This document shows, piece by piece, positions 22,873 to 31,688 of a DNA stretch of 35,223 bases (positions are counted from its first letter, which is position 1; every line of letters begins with the position of its first letter). The stretch spans positions 1 to 35,223 of the forward strand of contig CAMNPN010000072.1 of the NCBI GenBank assembly GCA_946548085.1, given 5' to 3'. Position numbers and translations under genes: made by a program. The DNA is from an uncultured Prevotella sp. (GTDB lineage Bacteria; Bacteroidota; Bacteroidia; Bacteroidales; Bacteroidaceae). The notes below the pieces were generated by a model. That model saw only the letters and a list, made by a program, of their open reading frames with translations. It did not search any database and was not told the origin of the DNA.

Positions 22873-24144
22873 ATGTTATATTACATCTTCAGGTTTCTTG
22901 ATCAATACGACATCCCTGGCTCGCACATGTGGAGCTATATCTCGTTCCGTGCCCTTCTGACGCTGATTCTGGCACTGCTTATCTCTGCATGGTTTGGTGA
23001 GCGGTTCATCAAGTGGATGAAACGCAGGAAGATCTTCGAGACAGAGCGCGACCCGAGTATCGACCCCTTCGGCGTAGAGAAGAAAGGCGTGCCCACCATG
23101 GGCGGCATCATCATTATCGTGAGCATTCTCGTACCTGTGTTGCTGCTCTGCCGAATCCGAAACATCTATATCATCCTGATGGTCATCACCACTATCTGGC
23201 TGGGATTCCTAGGATTCCTCGATGACTATATCAAGATATTCCGTCGCAACAAGGAGGGCCTGAAAGGGAAATGGAAGATCGTGGGGCAGGTGAGCATTGG
23301 CTTCATTGTTGGACTGACGCTTTGGCTGAGTCCTGACGTTGTGGTGCGTGAGACAATTAACACGAATCAGCAGAATCAGGAGATGGTGACAAAGCATAAG
23401 AAAGAGGCAGTGAAATCGCTGCAGACGACGATACCGTTTGTCAAAAACCACAACCTGAACTACTCGGAGGTGATGGCTTTCTGTGGCGACTATAAGGTGG
23501 CTGCGGGCTGGGTGGTCTTCGTGCTGATGACCATTCTCGTGGTGACGGCCGTATCGAACGGTGCAAACCTCAACGACGGCATGGACGGCATGTGTGCGGG
23601 CAACTCCGCCATTGTGGGTGTGGCACTGGGCATCCTGGCCTATGTGTCGTCGCACATCGGCTATGCCTCGTATTTTGATATTATGTACATCCCACACTCC
23701 GAGGAGTTGGTGGTGTTTCTCTGTGCCTTCATTGGGGCGATGGTAGGATTCCTCTGGTACAACGCCTACCCTGCCCAGGTGTTCATGGGTGACACGGGGT
23801 CGCTGACCATTGGCGGTATCATCGGCGTGTGTGCTGTCATCATCCACAAGGAGTTGTTGCTGCCTATTCTCTGTGGTATCTTCTTCGTGGAGAGCCTCAG
23901 TGTGATCATCCAGACCCAGTGGTTCAGGATTCAGAAACGGAAGGGCCGTCGTGTGCGTGTGTTCAGAGCCACACCTATCCACGACAACTTCCGCAAGCTC
24001 GACTCTCAGCTTGATGCCACGAGCCGTTATATCTTGAAGGGCTGGCCTGCCCGTCCTTTCCATGAGTCGAAGATCACCATCCGCTTCTGGATTACATCAA
24101 TCATCCTGGCGGCACTGACGATTATTACCCTCAAGATGAGGTGA
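22873..24144 (+). CDS. mraY: Phospho-MurNAc-pentapeptide translocase MraY
   Basis: 423 residues, polytopic inner-membrane enzyme that moves phospho-MurNAc-pentapeptide to undecaprenyl phosphate, giving lipid I. Visible: PTMGGIIII, LGFLDDYIK with the DD pair, NLNDGMDGM, and GDTGSLTIGGIIG. The late HHH motif of E. coli MraY is here TPIHDNFR followed by a short insertion and FHESKITIRFW; from memory this form is usual in Bacteroidales. A loop of about 55 residues (about 155-210) separates two helices. The 75-bp gap from murE is AT-rich and weakly repetitive (AATTAGAGAA-like). Confidence 0.95.
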   Translation: MLYYIFRFLDQYDIPGSHMWSYISFRALLTLILALLISAWFGERFIKWMKRRKIFETERDPSIDPFGVEKKGVPTMGGIIIIVSILVPVLLLCRIRNIYIILMVITTIWLGFLGFLDDYIKIFRRNKEGLKGKWKIVGQVSIGFIVGLTLWLSPDVVVRETINTNQQNQEMVTKHKKEAVKSLQTTIPFVKNHNLNYSEVMAFCGDYKVAAGWVVFVLMTILVVTAVSNGANLNDGMDGMCAGNSAIVGVALGILAYVSSHIGYASYFDIMYIPHSEELVVFLCAFIGAMVGFLWYNAYPAQVFMGDTGSLTIGGIIGVCAVIIHKELLLPILCGIFFVESLSVIIQTQWFRIQKRKGRRVRVFRATPIHDNFRKLDSQLDATSRYILKGWPARPFHESKITIRFWITSIILAALTIITLKMR

Positions 24145-24149
24145 TATGG

Positions 24150-24219
24150 TTTATAGTTGATTACTGTTTATAGTTTACAGTTTATAGTTGATTACTGTTT
24201 AGGGTTAATTGGTTATTGT
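24150..24219 (+). repeat. Heptad leader before murD
   Basis: The 80-bp mraY-murD junction is AT-rich with a 7-bp step (TAGTTTA, CAGTTTA, TAGTTGA). A 21-bp segment starting TTTATAGTTGATTACTG is repeated at 24150 and 24181 (31 bp apart). It ends in ATTGGTTATTGT (24208-24219), 5 nt before the ATG. Confidence 0.7.
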
Positions 24220-24224
24220 ATAAT

Positions 24225-25556
24225 ATGAGTAGAATAGTTATATTAGGAGCAGGTGAGAGCGGAGCAGGCGCTGCCGTTCTGGCCAAGAAAGAGGGATTCG
24301 ACGTGTTTGTGTCAGACATGTCGAAGATTGCTGATAAGTATAAGAAGATGCTCGACGACCGCAATATCGCTTGGGAGGAGGGACAGCATACAGAGACGAA
24401 GATCCTCAATGCCGATGAGGTAATCAAGAGTCCTGGCATCCCCGATACGGCGCCGATGATCGTGAAGATCAAGGAGAAGGGTATCCACATCATCAGTGAG
24501 ATAGAGTTTGCTGGACGTTACACTGACTCGAAGATGATCTGCATCACAGGCTCTAATGGTAAGACTACCACCACCTCGCTGATCTATCATATCTTCAAAG
24601 AGGCTGGCTACGATGCAGGACTCGCAGGAAATATCGGAAACTCCCTGGCCCTGCAAGTGGCAGAGGATCCGCATGCGTACTATATCATCGAACTGAGCTC
24701 GTTCCAGCTCGACAACATGTACGACTTCCGTGCCAATATCGCCATCCTGCTGAACATCACCCCTGACCATCTGGACCGCTACGACTTCAAGATGCAGAAC
24801 TATGTCGATGCGAAGATGCGTATCATCCAGAACCAGACTCCTCAGGATGCTTTCATCTACTGGGCCGACGACCCTATTATCAAGCGTGAGCTGGAGAAAT
24901 ATGACATCAAGGCCATCCAGTACCCCTTCTCGGAACTGAAGGAGAAAGGTACTATCGGCTATATCGAGGAGGGAAAGTATAAGATCGAGAAGCCCACACC
25001 GTTTAATATGGAGCAGGAGAGCCTGAGTCTGACAGGACTCCATAATATCTATAACTCCCTCGCAGCAGGTATCGCCTCCGATGTGGCAGGTATCAAGAAC
25101 GAGGAGATACGCAAGAGTCTGAGCGACTTCCCTGGCGTGGAACATCGTCTGGAGAAGGTGTGCATGGTGCGGGGCGTGCAGTATATCAACGACTCGAAGG
25201 CCACCAATGTCGATGCCTGTTGGTATGCACTGGAGGCGATGAAGACGAAGGTGGTGCTCATTATCGGCGGCAAGGACAAGGGCAATGACTACGAGCCCAT
25301 CAAACCACTGGTGAAGCAGAAGTGCTCGGGTATCGTGTATCTCGGTGCCGACAATCAGAAACTGCACGACAACTTCGACGCGATGGGAATCCCCGTGCGC
25401 GATACTCACTCGATGAAAGACTGTGTGGCTGCCTGCTATGAGCTGGCAAGTCCTGGTGAGACGGTACTGCTCAGTCCCTGCTGTGCTTCGTTCGACCTCT
25501 TTAAGAATATGGAGGATCGGGGGGAGCAGTTCAAGGAGCTGGTGAGGAATCTCTGA
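24225..25556 (+). CDS. murD: UDP-MurNAc-L-Ala:D-Glu ligase MurD
   Basis: 443 residues from the ATG at 24225; a TTG three codons earlier is rejected because it lies within the repeat leader. It adds D-glutamate to UDP-MurNAc-L-alanine. The N-terminus VILGAGESGAGAAVLAKKEG is the Rossmann-like UDP-binding part. The ATP loop GSNGKTT begins at 109; the central domain has LNITPDHLDRY and the C-terminal domain VEHRLE and NDSKATN. All usual motifs are present. Confidence 0.95.
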   Translation: MSRIVILGAGESGAGAAVLAKKEGFDVFVSDMSKIADKYKKMLDDRNIAWEEGQHTETKILNADEVIKSPGIPDTAPMIVKIKEKGIHIISEIEFAGRYTDSKMICITGSNGKTTTTSLIYHIFKEAGYDAGLAGNIGNSLALQVAEDPHAYYIIELSSFQLDNMYDFRANIAILLNITPDHLDRYDFKMQNYVDAKMRIIQNQTPQDAFIYWADDPIIKRELEKYDIKAIQYPFSELKEKGTIGYIEEGKYKIEKPTPFNMEQESLSLTGLHNIYNSLAAGIASDVAGIKNEEIRKSLSDFPGVEHRLEKVCMVRGVQYINDSKATNVDACWYALEAMKTKVVLIIGGKDKGNDYEPIKPLVKQKCSGIVYLGADNQKLHDNFDAMGIPVRDTHSMKDCVAACYELASPGETVLLSPCCASFDLFKNMEDRGEQFKELVRNL

Positions 25557-25613
25557 ATCGGAACATTATAATATATCGTAAACAAGGTCAATCGTTAATT
25601 CGCAAGTCTCTCG

Positions 25614-26867
25614 ATGAATTATAAGATAGGGAATCTGTTCAAGGGTGATAAAGGCATCTGGATGGTGTTGCTCTTCCTGTGTATTATCAGTGTGGTCGAG
25701 GTGTTCTCCGCCTCGAGTTCACTGACGTACAAGAGCCAGAATTATCTCACGCCAATCCTCAGCCACTCATGGAAGATTGTGGTGGGTGTGGGTATGGCCA
25801 TCTTCATCCTTAATATCCCGTGTCGCTTCTTCAAGCTCGTCACCCCAGCCCTGCTGCTCATCTCGTTCCTCATGCTGCTATGGGTGCTGTTCTTTGGCGA
25901 GAGAACCAACGATGCAGGGCGCTGGATAAGTCTCTTCGGACTGCAGTTCCAGCCTTCGGAGATAGCGAAGGGGACGATGGTGCTGGTGACAGCTCAGATA
26001 CTCAGTGCAATGCAACGTGAGGATGGGGCCGACAAGCGGGCTTTCAAGTTTATACTGATTGTCGTCATACCTTTCATCGTTCTCATCGGCTTGGAGAACC
26101 TCTCTACGGCGGCACTCATCATGGTGGTTATTTTCTTGATGATGTTCGTGGGTCGTGTGCCCATTGTTCAGTTGGGTAAGCTCATGGTGGGGGCTGTGCT
26201 GGTGTTGGCACTGTTCATAGGCTTGATCTATGTGGCAGGTAATATGGAGAGCGGCACTACGACAGAGACTCAGACGGAGGCTATCGCTCAGGGTAAGACA
26301 GAGAAGAGTACGAAGAAGAGCAGCTCGCTTCTGCATCGCTTTGCTACGTGGAAGAACCGTATCGACAAGAAACTGAACTCGAAGTACGTGGCGCCTCAAG
26401 ACTATGACCTCGACAAGGATGCGCAGGTGGCTCATGCGAACATCGCCATCGTCAACAGCAATATCATTGGAAAGGGACCAGGACAGTCTGTCGAGCGCGA
26501 TTTCCTGCCGCAGGCATTCAGCGACTTTATCTTCGTCATCATCATCGAGGAGTTGGGCATTATTGGTGCAGCCTTCGTCGTGCTGCTGTATATCGTGCTG
26601 TTGTTCCGTGCTGCGCGCATTGCCAGCCGTTGTGAGAACAACTTCCCCGCCTTCCTCGTACTCGGACTGGCACTGATGCTGGTGATACAGGCCTCGTTCA
26701 ATATGTTGGTGGCCGTGGGCATTGCCCCTGTGACGGGACAACCGCTGCCGCTCATCTCCAGAGGTGGTACTTCGACCATCATCAATTGTGCGTATATCGG
26801 AGCCATATTAAGTGTGAGCCGTTCTGCGAAAAAAAAGGGAGATAAATTGTCGTTAAACGAAATATAA
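25614..26867 (+). CDS. ftsW: Septal peptidoglycan polymerase FtsW
   Basis: 417 residues, SEDS family, about ten membrane helices. It polymerises lipid II at the septum with FtsI. Markers include FQPSEIAKGTMV, the segment IVNSNIIGKGPGQS with the catalytic-region acidic residues nearby, the FSDFIFVIIIEELG motif and the ending QPLPLISRGGTS. A large extracytoplasmic loop (about 210-270) has a Thr/Lys/Ser-rich insertion. The murG promoter-like box lies just behind its stop. Confidence 0.94.
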   Translation: MNYKIGNLFKGDKGIWMVLLFLCIISVVEVFSASSSLTYKSQNYLTPILSHSWKIVVGVGMAIFILNIPCRFFKLVTPALLLISFLMLLWVLFFGERTNDAGRWISLFGLQFQPSEIAKGTMVLVTAQILSAMQREDGADKRAFKFILIVVIPFIVLIGLENLSTAALIMVVIFLMMFVGRVPIVQLGKLMVGAVLVLALFIGLIYVAGNMESGTTTETQTEAIAQGKTEKSTKKSSSLLHRFATWKNRIDKKLNSKYVAPQDYDLDKDAQVAHANIAIVNSNIIGKGPGQSVERDFLPQAFSDFIFVIIIEELGIIGAAFVVLLYIVLLFRAARIASRCENNFPAFLVLGLALMLVIQASFNMLVAVGIAPVTGQPLPLISRGGTSTIINCAYIGAILSVSRSAKKKGDKLSLNEI

Positions 26868-26871
26868 TTTG

Positions 26872-26879
26872 TAATTTTG
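26872..26879 (+). promoter_or_regulatory. Possible internal promoter before murG
   Basis: TAATTTTG matches TAnnTTTG, 20 bp before the murG ATG. A TTG lies 22 bp further up, inside the ftsW 3' end. It could give murG, murC and the fts genes a second transcription start. Confidence 0.45.
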
Positions 26880-26899
26880 CACGCAATAATAAATAAGGT

Positions 26900-28009
26900 A
26901 TGAGCAAAGCGTTAAGAGTCATCATCAGTGGAGGCGGTACAGGCGGGCATATTTTCCCTGCCGTGTCTATTGCTAATGCCATTAAGGGCATTTGTCCAGA
27001 TGCCGCCATTCTCTTCATTGGCGCCCAGGGGCGTATGGAGATGCAGCGAGTGCCAGCAGCAGGTTATGAGATCAAGGGGCTGCCTATTCGTGGCTTCTTC
27101 CGTCCGTTGTGGAAGCCAGCAAACATTGGGGTGGCCATCGATTATCTGAAGAGCAAGTGGCTCGCCAAGAAGATTCTGCGCGAATTCAAGCCCGACGTGG
27201 CTGTCGGCGTGGGAGGCTATGCCAGCAGTGCGGCCCTCGGTGCTGCCAACAGTCTGGGCATACCTACTCTCATTCAGGAGCAGAACAGCTATGCTGGACT
27301 GGCCAATAAGCAGCTGGCCTCGAAGGCCTCGAAGATATGCGTGGCCTATGAAGGCATGGAGCGCTTCTTCCCTGCAGAGAAGATTATACTGACGGGTAAT
27401 CCCGTACGTCAGAGTCTGCTCGACACGAAACTCTCGCGAGAGGAGGCTGCCCGCAACCTCGGTTTCGACCCTGAGAAGAAGATCATCCTTCTCGTGGGTG
27501 GCAGTCTCGGCGCACGTACTATCAACGAGAGTGTGCTACAGCATCTGGCACTGGTGAAGAGCTGCGATGTGCAGTTCTTCTGGCAGACGGGTAAGTACTA
27601 CAGCGCTGAGATTGCTGAGCGACTTAAGGGCGAGGATATTCCGAACCTGAAGGTGACCGATTTCATCGCTGATATGGGTACAGCCTATCGTGCTGCCGAC
27701 CTCGTCATCAGCCGTGCGGGAGCCAGCAGCATCTCTGAGTTCTGCCTCATCGGCAAGCCTGTGATCCTTGTGCCCAGTCCTAATGTGGCTGAAGACCATC
27801 AGACAAAGAATGCGCTGGCATTGTCGGAAAAGGGCGCCGCCCTGTATGTAAAGGACGCAGAAGCTCCCGATATTCTGCTCGACCTCGCCGTGAAGACCGT
27901 TGCAGACAGTGTGCGGCTTGCCTCGCTGGGTGAGAACGTGAAGAAGCTCGCCTTGCCCGACTCGGCGGAGATCATCGCCAGAGAGGTTATTAAATTAGCA
28001 AAAAAGTAA
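26900..28009 (+). CDS. murG: UDP-GlcNAc:lipid I transferase MurG
   Basis: 369 residues, GT-B glycosyltransferase on the inner face of the membrane that turns lipid I into lipid II. The N-terminal loop SGGGTGGHIFP starts at residue 10 (GGGTGGH 11-17). Also present are VGVGGYASSAA, LIQEQNSYAGLANK, the second loop LLVGGSLGARTIN and the UDP-GlcNAc site SRAGASSISEF with the later DHQTKNA. Followed by murC after 7 nt. Confidence 0.96.
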   Translation: MSKALRVIISGGGTGGHIFPAVSIANAIKGICPDAAILFIGAQGRMEMQRVPAAGYEIKGLPIRGFFRPLWKPANIGVAIDYLKSKWLAKKILREFKPDVAVGVGGYASSAALGAANSLGIPTLIQEQNSYAGLANKQLASKASKICVAYEGMERFFPAEKIILTGNPVRQSLLDTKLSREEAARNLGFDPEKKIILLVGGSLGARTINESVLQHLALVKSCDVQFFWQTGKYYSAEIAERLKGEDIPNLKVTDFIADMGTAYRAADLVISRAGASSISEFCLIGKPVILVPSPNVAEDHQTKNALALSEKGAALYVKDAEAPDILLDLAVKTVADSVRLASLGENVKKLALPDSAEIIAREVIKLAKK

Positions 28010-28016
28010 CAGAACA

Positions 28017-29396
28017 ATGGAACTGAAAGATATCAAAGCAGTCTACTTCGTGGGTGCTGGCGGCATCGGCATGAGCGCCATCGCCCGGTATTTCCTGAAG
28101 AAGGGATTGGTCGTGGCGGGCTATGACAAGACCCCCTCCGACCTGACACGCCATCTGGAGAAGGAAGGCATGCTGATCCACTATGAGGAGAATGTCGACG
28201 AGATACCCTTTGCCTGCAAACGGCCCGAATCCAGTCTCGTCATTTACACCCCTGCCATCCCTTCGAGTCATAAGGAACTGTGCTATTTCCGCGAAAACGG
28301 TTTCGAGATACAGAAACGGGCACAGGTGCTCGGCACCCTGACACAGTCGCATAAAGGGCTCTGTGTGGCTGGCACCCATGGCAAGACCACTACCTCGACG
28401 ATGTGTGCCCATATCATGCACCAGAGCCATGTCGACTGTAACGCCTTCCTTGGTGGCATCTCGAAGAACTATGGCACCAATTATATCCTTTCCGATTCAG
28501 ACTATGTCGTCATCGAGGCCGACGAGTTCGACCGTTCCTTCCACTGGCTGCACCCGTGGATGAGTGTCATCACCTCTACCGATCCTGATCACCTTGACAT
28601 CTATGGCACAAAGGAGGCCTATTTGGAGAGCTTCCGTCACTACTCGGAACTGATACAGCCAGGTGGCGCGCTGATTATCCACCGCGGGCTCGAGATGGAG
28701 GAGCACTTGCAGGATGGTGTGCGCCGCTATGACTATGCGCTGAGCGAGGGCGACTTCCATGCAGAGAACATTCGTATTATGAATGGCGGCATCACCTTCG
28801 ACTTCATATCACCAGTGGAGTGTGTGAAGGATGTGGAGCTCGGACAGCCCATTCCCATCAACATCGAGAACGGCATTGCCGCGATGGCGATGGCACAGCT
28901 TAACGGCTGTACGGCAGAGGAATTGCGCTATGGCATGAAGACCTATGGCGGTGTCGACCGTCGCTTCGACTTCAAGATCAAGAGTGACCGTCTGGTGTTC
29001 CTCAGCGACTATGCCCACCATCCGAAAGAAATATTCCAGAGTGCGAAGAGCATCCGCGAACTGTATAAGGACAAGCACATCACAGCCATCTTCCAGCCGC
29101 ATCTCTATACCCGTACTCGTGACTTCTACAAGGACTTCGCCGAGGCGCTGAGTCAGCTCGACAAGGTGGTCCTCACCGAGATTTATCCTGCCCGTGAACT
29201 TCCTATTGAAGGGGTGACGTCGCAGCTGATTTACGACAACCTGAAAGAGGGGGTCGAGAAGGAGTTAATCCAGAAGGATCAGGTGCTCGACTACATTAAG
29301 ACCCATCAGTTCGAGGTGCTCGTCGTACTCGGTGCTGGCGACCTCGACAATCTGGTACCACAGATGACAAAGATTCTCAAACATCGCTCAGCATGA
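28017..29396 (+). CDS. murC: UDP-MurNAc:L-alanine ligase MurC
   Basis: 459 residues. It adds L-alanine to UDP-MurNAc. The start VYFVGAGGIGMSAIARYF is the typical nucleotide-binding region. The ATP loop GTHGKTTT begins at 119, followed by EADEFDRSFHWL, the STDPDHLDIY motif and DYAHHPKEI of the C-terminal domain. The final ATGA overlaps the ftsQ start by 4 bp. No ddl gene lies next to it, unlike in E. coli. Confidence 0.96.
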   Translation: MELKDIKAVYFVGAGGIGMSAIARYFLKKGLVVAGYDKTPSDLTRHLEKEGMLIHYEENVDEIPFACKRPESSLVIYTPAIPSSHKELCYFRENGFEIQKRAQVLGTLTQSHKGLCVAGTHGKTTTSTMCAHIMHQSHVDCNAFLGGISKNYGTNYILSDSDYVVIEADEFDRSFHWLHPWMSVITSTDPDHLDIYGTKEAYLESFRHYSELIQPGGALIIHRGLEMEEHLQDGVRRYDYALSEGDFHAENIRIMNGGITFDFISPVECVKDVELGQPIPINIENGIAAMAMAQLNGCTAEELRYGMKTYGGVDRRFDFKIKSDRLVFLSDYAHHPKEIFQSAKSIRELYKDKHITAIFQPHLYTRTRDFYKDFAEALSQLDKVVLTEIYPARELPIEGVTSQLIYDNLKEGVEKELIQKDQVLDYIKTHQFEVLVVLGAGDLDNLVPQMTKILKHRSA

Positions 29397-30148
29397 ACAT
29401 CAACTGGAAGAAATCCCTGCTCGTCGTCATCGACATCGTCATCCTCGGCTATCTGGTGTTGGCTGTCACGGCTTTCAACAAGCCCGATACTGCTGCCACC
29501 CACTGCACGGAGGTGAAGACTGATGTCGAGACAGGCATTGTGGAGGGATTCCTGACGGCCGACGAGATTAGCAAGATGCTGCGGCAGGAGAAGGTGTTCC
29601 CGCTCTCGCAGCCCATGCACGACATCAGCTCGCGGCGGATAGAGGAGACACTCCAGAAGAGTCCGTTCGTGGAGAAGGCTGAGTGCTACAAGACACAGAA
29701 TGGCCAGGTATGTATACAGGTACAGCAGCGGATACCCGTTGTCAAGGTGATGGCCGACAATGGTGAGAACTACTATATCGACTCCCAGGCCAACGTGATG
29801 CCTGAGAACCGCTTTGTCAACGACCTCGTCGTCGCTACGGGTCACATCAGCCGCAAGTATGCCCAGACGTACCTGAGCCGTGTAGCCAACAGCCTCTTGC
29901 AGGATAAGTTCTGGCAGAATCAGATAGTACAGATTAATGTGTTGGCCGATGGAACGGTAGAGCTGGTGCCGCGTGTTGGCGACCACATCATCTACATTGG
30001 CTCTCCCTCTGGCGTGGAGAGAAAACTGGAGCGGATGCGGAAGTTCTATACCTATGGTCTGAACAAGGCCGGATGGAACAAATACTCTTATATCAGCGTC
30101 GAATTCGACAACCAGATTATTTGTAAAAAGGTGAAGAATCGGTTATAG
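29393..30148 (+). CDS. ftsQ: Cell division protein FtsQ
   Basis: 251 residues. A short cytoplasmic start and one membrane helix (about 8-27) precede a periplasmic domain. Residues about 50-120 can be a POTRA-like region, followed by the FtsQ beta domain with VYLSRVANSLLQDKFWQNQIVQIN-type strands (given by position, about 158-185). Sequence is weakly conserved; the call rests on topology and on the position between murC and ftsA. Its TAG stop is the first codon of the repeat leader before ftsA. Confidence 0.88.
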   Translation: MNINWKKSLLVVIDIVILGYLVLAVTAFNKPDTAATHCTEVKTDVETGIVEGFLTADEISKMLRQEKVFPLSQPMHDISSRRIEETLQKSPFVEKAECYKTQNGQVCIQVQQRIPVVKVMADNGENYYIDSQANVMPENRFVNDLVVATGHISRKYAQTYLSRVANSLLQDKFWQNQIVQINVLADGTVELVPRVGDHIIYIGSPSGVERKLERMRKFYTYGLNKAGWNKYSYISVEFDNQIICKKVKNRL

Positions 30149-30187
30149 TTCATAGTTTATAATTCATAGTTTATTGGTTATTGTTAA
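30146..30187 (+). repeat. Heptad leader before ftsA
   Basis: Six 7-bp steps run without interruption from the ftsQ stop codon: TAGTTCA, TAGTTTA, TAATTCA, TAGTTTA, TTGGTTA, TTGTTAA. The TAG of the first heptad is the ftsQ stop. The ATG at 30191 follows after TTT. It shares the 12-mer ATTGGTTATTGT (30173-30184) with the murD leader. Confidence 0.8.
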
Positions 30188-30190
30188 TTT

Positions 30191-31642
30191 ATGGTGGCAG
30201 CAAAGGAATTTATCGTAGCAATCGAACTCGGATCATCTAAGATGACGGGTATCGCCGGACAGAAGAACCTCGACGGCAGCATCAACGTGCTGGCTGTCGT
30301 GAAGGAGCCCTCATCCTCTTTTATCAGAAAAGGTGTGGTCTACAATATCGACAAGACCGCTCAATGCCTCACCAGCATCATCAAGAAGCTGGAAAACCAA
30401 CTCAAGACAGAAATCACGCAGGTCTACGTCGGCGTGGGCGGACAGTCCATCCGTAGCGTACGGAATATCATTGCACAGGACCTGCCCAGCGAGACGATTG
30501 TCACACAAGACATGGTTATCGAACTGATGGATGCTAATCGCAGTATGACCTATCAGGATCAGGAGATTCTCGATGCTGCCGTTCAGGAGTATAAGGTGGG
30601 ATCACAGCTACAGCTCGACCCCGTGGGTATACAGGCCACACGTCTCGAAGGCAACTTCCTGAACATCCTTGAACGGAAAGCCTTCTACAGAAACCTGAAC
30701 AAGTGTTTCGAAACGGCTGGCATCCGCGTGGCAGAGATGTATCTTGCCCCGCTGGCACTCGCCGACAGCGTGCTCACCGAAACAGAGAAGCGCTCGGGCT
30801 GTGTGCTCGTCGACCTGGGTGCCGATACAACCACCGTCTCCGTCTATTCGAAGAATATCCTGCGCCACCTCGCTGTCATTCCCCTCGGAGGCAATAACAT
30901 CACCAAGGACATTGCTACCTTGCAGATGGAGGAGAGCGATGCTGAGCGCATGAAGCTGAAGTATGCCTCGGCCTTCACAGACAATAACGATATCGACAAC
31001 GACCTGAAATACTCTATCGATGCTGAGCGACAGATAGAGAGTCGCAAGTTTATCGAGATTGTTGAGGGCCGTCTCGAAGAGATCATCGAGAACGTATGGT
31101 TCCAGGTGCCGTCAGAGTTCTACGACAAGCTTCTGGGTGGCATCATCGTCACAGGTGGCGGCTCGAACATGAAGAACATCGAGCGCGCCTTCACAAACCA
31201 TACGCATGTGGAAAAGATCCGCCTGGCCAAGTTCGTTACGCAGACCATCATCTCGAATAACGAGGATATCAAGTCGCACAACGGCATGATGAATACCGTG
31301 CTCGGACTGCTGGCCAAGGGCGACATCAACTGTGCTGGTGAGGAAGTTGATCCTAATGGCGATCTCTTCAGAACGAAGAAGGAGCCTGTCGGTACTGCTG
31401 TCGATGCCCGTCAGCCTCGACAGGCCAGTGAGACTCCTCAGGGTGTCATCCGTACCGAGAACGAGAAGAAGGCTGCCGACGAGGAGAAGCGCCGTCAGCA
31501 GGAGGAGGAAGAGCGCGCCCGGCAGGAGGAAGAGATGCGCCAGCAGGAGGAGAAGGAGCGTATCCGTAAGGAGAATAGCTTCTGGAACAAAGCTTGGAAA
31601 GGCATCAAGAAGTTTGGTTCTTCGATGATAGAAGAGGAGTGA
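30191..31642 (+). CDS. ftsA: Divisome actin-like protein FtsA with charged C-terminal extension
   Basis: 483 residues. It tethers FtsZ to the membrane and helps recruit the divisome. The actin-fold motifs are visible: IVAIELGSSKMTG at the start, LVDLGADTTTVSVY, and VTGGGSNMKNIE. The 1C subdomain lies between about 85 and 165. After about 420 comes a Glu/Arg/Gln-rich helical region (421-460), then a terminal amphipathic helix NSFWNKAWKGIKKFGSSMI (462-480), the likely membrane-targeting sequence. The charged helix between body and anchor is longer than the linker in E. coli FtsA. Confidence 0.95.
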   Translation: MVAAKEFIVAIELGSSKMTGIAGQKNLDGSINVLAVVKEPSSSFIRKGVVYNIDKTAQCLTSIIKKLENQLKTEITQVYVGVGGQSIRSVRNIIAQDLPSETIVTQDMVIELMDANRSMTYQDQEILDAAVQEYKVGSQLQLDPVGIQATRLEGNFLNILERKAFYRNLNKCFETAGIRVAEMYLAPLALADSVLTETEKRSGCVLVDLGADTTTVSVYSKNILRHLAVIPLGGNNITKDIATLQMEESDAERMKLKYASAFTDNNDIDNDLKYSIDAERQIESRKFIEIVEGRLEEIIENVWFQVPSEFYDKLLGGIIVTGGGSNMKNIERAFTNHTHVEKIRLAKFVTQTIISNNEDIKSHNGMMNTVLGLLAKGDINCAGEEVDPNGDLFRTKKEPVGTAVDARQPRQASETPQGVIRTENEKKAADEEKRRQQEEEERARQEEEMRQQEEKERIRKENSFWNKAWKGIKKFGSSMIEEE

Positions 31643-31644
31643 CT

Positions 31645-31686
31645 ATAGTTCACAGTTCATAGTTCAAAGTTAATAGTATATAGTTG
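31645..31686 (+). repeat. Heptad leader before ftsZ
   Basis: Six 7-bp steps lie between ftsA and ftsZ: ATAGTTC, ACAGTTC, ATAGTTC, AAAGTTA, ATAGTAT, ATAGTTG. The ATG at 31689 follows after AA. No Shine-Dalgarno sequence is present. Confidence 0.8.
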
Positions 31687-31688
31687 AA

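Noticed and set aside
23960..24060. Loss of the MraY HHH motif as a sign of a non-functional enzyme
   Set aside because: The HDN form with a short insertion is, as far as I recall, normal for Bacteroidales MraY, and all other motifs are intact.
23209..24063. Long antisense frame over mraY (and similar ones over ftsW, murD, ftsZ)
   Set aside because: The sense genes are certain, and the antisense products are His/Asp-rich low-complexity shadows.
24216..24224. Upstream TTG start for murD
   Set aside because: It lies inside the repeat leader; the ATG at 24225 gives the normal MurD N-terminus.
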